64,000 nucleotides of DNA from a virus. Of this stretch, positions 62,653 to 64,000 are shown in pieces. How positions within the stretch are numbered: position 1 is the stretch's first letter; every line of letters begins with the position of its first letter. Location of the stretch: positions 23,134 to 87,133 of the IMG/VR virus record IMGVR_UViG_3300008120_009793. One strand, given 5' to 3'. Under the pieces are notes generated by a model. That model was not told where the DNA came from. It did not search any database and saw nothing but the letters and a program-made list of their open reading frames with translations. A program made the translations under genes and the position numbers.

Positions 62653-63770
62653 TAAGCTGCTTTTTGGAATTCTTCTGATATTTTTTGAATTACTTTATCC
62701 ATCCTTTCCTTTTCCTTGTCAAGATCTGTTGAAGGCCATTTTATGTAGCTAATTCTAGACATCTTATTCTTAATATTTATAAGATAGTCTATTGCTTTAT
62801 TTTTGTCTTGGACGTTATCATTTTCCTCAGTTTTAACCTGAGCAATTTTAGAAATAGCAACTTCTACCAATCCCACTGCTTTTTCCTTTTTAGTGTTAAA
62901 CATATCCTTCATACTAGAATATGCTGAGTTATCTGCTGAATCTTTATCTCTAAGATCTTTTAAAACGCTAATACTTTCATCTGAATGACTTTTAATATCT
63001 TTGATAGACTTCATTATTTCTTTGTGGTACGTATCAAGGATTGATTCTATTTTCTTAGAAGGCATTTTGGTAACTTCATCTGAAGCACCAATTTTGTCTT
63101 TCTCCTTGGATAAATTGTCCTGAGCTTTTTCTAGATCCTTCTCAGCATCTTTAGGATTTCCTAGGATCTTTTGAATGTCAGAAAGATATTCAGAGCTATC
63201 TTCGTCAGTGATTAATTTTTTCTTAAAATCCACTCTTAATTTTTTGGTCTCTACAGAATCTTCAGCTCTTTTTAAATTATAATATTCAGTTTTTCTTTTA
63301 TTGTCTTTAATTATAATTCCTACTGATTTTTCCAAATCGTCCATTATGGAATTATGTGAAGAAACAAGATCCTTAATTAATTTTTGTACTTTGTTAAGTT
63401 TAACTAAAATAGCATCCTGCTCTGTCTTGTCTGCTCTATCTTTCTTAAGTTGTGCTAAAGCAGAGCTAAGTTTGTAAAATTTGGATTCAGCTTCATGTTC
63501 ATCTCTGATGAACTTAGTCTCTTCTGATTTCATATCTTCTAGAATTGTGCTGAGTTTTTTAATATCACCTCCAACAATCTTAGAAAAGAAATTAAGAATT
63601 TTATCACCGAGTCCTTCTTTGATTGCAATCAAATTTTCCTCAATAATATATTCATCAAGATCAGAGTTCCGAGAAAGCATTTTCTTTTTAGCAATCTCTA
63701 TATCTCCGTAGGATTCGATTAGTGCATCTTTACACTCAGAATACACTTTGAAATTTTCTAGAATCATCAT
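62652..63770 (-). CDS. Long coiled-coil protein, candidate prohead scaffold/core or internal protein
   Basis: This 372-residue protein is almost wholly Lys/Glu/Asp/Leu/Ser helix with heptads (SKEKDKIGASDEVTKMPSKK, KVQKLIKDLVSSHNS). The N-terminus MMILENFKVYSECKDALIES is a looser copy of the targeting-like motif. It has no membrane segment. T4's scaffold gp22 is also coiled-coil, but no real match is claimed. It is preceded by a GATATATAAA element and the strong terminator of the preceding gene, so it begins a transcription unit with the 282-residue gene. ATG ATG at the start leaves two possible first residues. Confidence 0.72.
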   Translation of the reverse strand: MMILENFKVYSECKDALIESYGDIEIAKKKMLSRNSDLDEYIIEENLIAIKEGLGDKILNFFSKIVGGDIKKLSTILEDMKSEETKFIRDEHEAESKFYKLSSALAQLKKDRADKTEQDAILVKLNKVQKLIKDLVSSHNSIMDDLEKSVGIIIKDNKRKTEYYNLKRAEDSVETKKLRVDFKKKLITDEDSSEYLSDIQKILGNPKDAEKDLEKAQDNLSKEKDKIGASDEVTKMPSKKIESILDTYHKEIMKSIKDIKSHSDESISVLKDLRDKDSADNSAYSSMKDMFNTKKEKAVGLVEVAISKIAQVKTEENDNVQDKNKAIDYLINIKNKMSRISYIKWPSTDLDKEKERMDKVIQKISEEFQKAA

Positions 63771-63784
63771 AGCACAACTTTTTC

Positions 63785-63794
63785 TTTATATATC
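63785..63794 (-). promoter_or_regulatory. Late-promoter-like GATATATAAA at head of the last operon
   Basis: The minus-strand word AGTGATATATAAA lies 14 bases before the ATG at 63770, directly after the terminator of the preceding gene. It matches the element before the gene starting at 54412. Confidence 0.55.
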
Positions 63795-63816
63795 ACTAAA
63801 CAAATTAAAAGGCAAC

Positions 63817-63846
63817 AAAAAACCCCCGATTTTCATCGAGGGTTTT
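63817..63846 (-). terminator. Strong rho-independent terminator with GAAA tetraloop
   Basis: On the minus strand AAAACCCTCGAT-GAAA-ATCGGGGGTTTT is a 12-bp stem (one G-U pair) closed by a stable GNRA loop, followed by further T's. It is 22 bases past the stop codon of the partial gene at 63869 and separates it from the 372-residue gene. Such terminators are typical after very highly expressed phage genes. Confidence 0.9.
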
Positions 63847-63868
63847 ATAATTGAGTACTTAATTAAGA

Positions 63869-64000
63869 TTAAGCAATACCAGTTGCAGGTACTTCTACGT
63901 GGAAGCAGATGTACATTGTTTGAGGATGGTGACCAGCCTCAACTAGAGCGTATCTAGATTTAACTGCAATCTTAGGTGACATAGTACCTTCAGAGATAGT
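63869..64000 (-). CDS. 3' end of an unidentified gene, probably highly expressed virion protein
   Basis: Only 43 codons and the stop (TAA) are inside the window. The visible C-terminus ends VEVPATGIA and includes KSRYALVEAGHHPQTMYICF, which is beta-strand-like and not recognised. A strong terminator follows within 22 bases, and the neighbouring block contains capsid-core candidates. A head structural protein is therefore a reasonable guess but not shown. The gene continues beyond the right edge on the minus strand. Confidence 0.7.
   Translation of the reverse strand, partial: TISEGTMSPKIAVKSRYALVEAGHHPQTMYICFHVEVPATGIA

Overview
The window is a continuous stretch of an AT-rich, large myovirus genome with a contractile, T4-like tail. 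The calls for gp25, gp6, gp53, a gp27-like hub and a gp5/gpV-like spike rest on recognisable family features. Gene density is very high, most neighbours overlap or lie a few bases apart, and no tRNA, integrase, transposase or CRISPR array was seen. Few start codons have a Shine-Dalgarno sequence, and the leaders are A/T-rich. Together with a phage-encoded ribosomal protein S1-like gene, this fits a Bacteroidota host, but the host is an inference.

Layout. (1) 1-16376, minus strand: distal tail and baseplate operon with a collagen-like/tail-collar fibre carrying a Pro-Thr linker and four other large virion proteins. It is followed by a coiled-coil protein and a truncated membrane-anchored coiled-coil protein. 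(2) 16521-17201, plus strand: phoH-like ATPase behind a 25-bp tandem repeat. (3) 17202-43507, minus strand: core baseplate and hub block. It holds a 2509-residue beta-propeller/PKD protein, gp6, gp25, a connector-like protein, an amidoligase-like protein, an S1-like protein, a 1434-residue hub or tape-measure candidate, the spike, a repeat-tailed structural protein, the gp27-like hub, gp53, another large virion protein, a Nudix hydrolase and small unknowns. (4) 43563-44365, plus strand: two small phage genes. (5) 44366-52987, minus strand: eleven surface-sugar genes, comprising Gmd and Fcl (GDP-mannose to GDP-fucose), a GT10 fucosyltransferase, a pyruvyltransferase-like protein, other glycosyltransferases, two methyltransferases and a hexapeptide acetyltransferase. 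(6) 53133-64000: mostly minus-strand genes whose proteins share a short N-terminal motif resembling the T4 capsid-targeting sequence. Among them is a very acidic, gp67-like protein. This block also has a plus-strand RimK-type ATP-grasp/RimB-type protease fusion, an asparagine synthetase-like enzyme and a P-loop kinase. The window ends in the 3' end of a gene with a strong terminator.

How the parts may work together. An AT-rich motif (GATATATAAA or TATAAATA, like the T4 late promoter) sits just upstream of many starts and probably drives late expression. The minus-strand genes build the tail and baseplate and, in the right-hand block, perhaps the prohead core or ejected internal proteins. The sugar cluster could decorate virion proteins or remodel the host surface. 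The S1-like protein, amidoligase and RimK/RimB fusion suggest translation-related or peptide-ligation activities that are uncommon in textbook T4-like phages. The least described and most testable signals are the shared N-terminal targeting motif and the two peptide-ligase genes.
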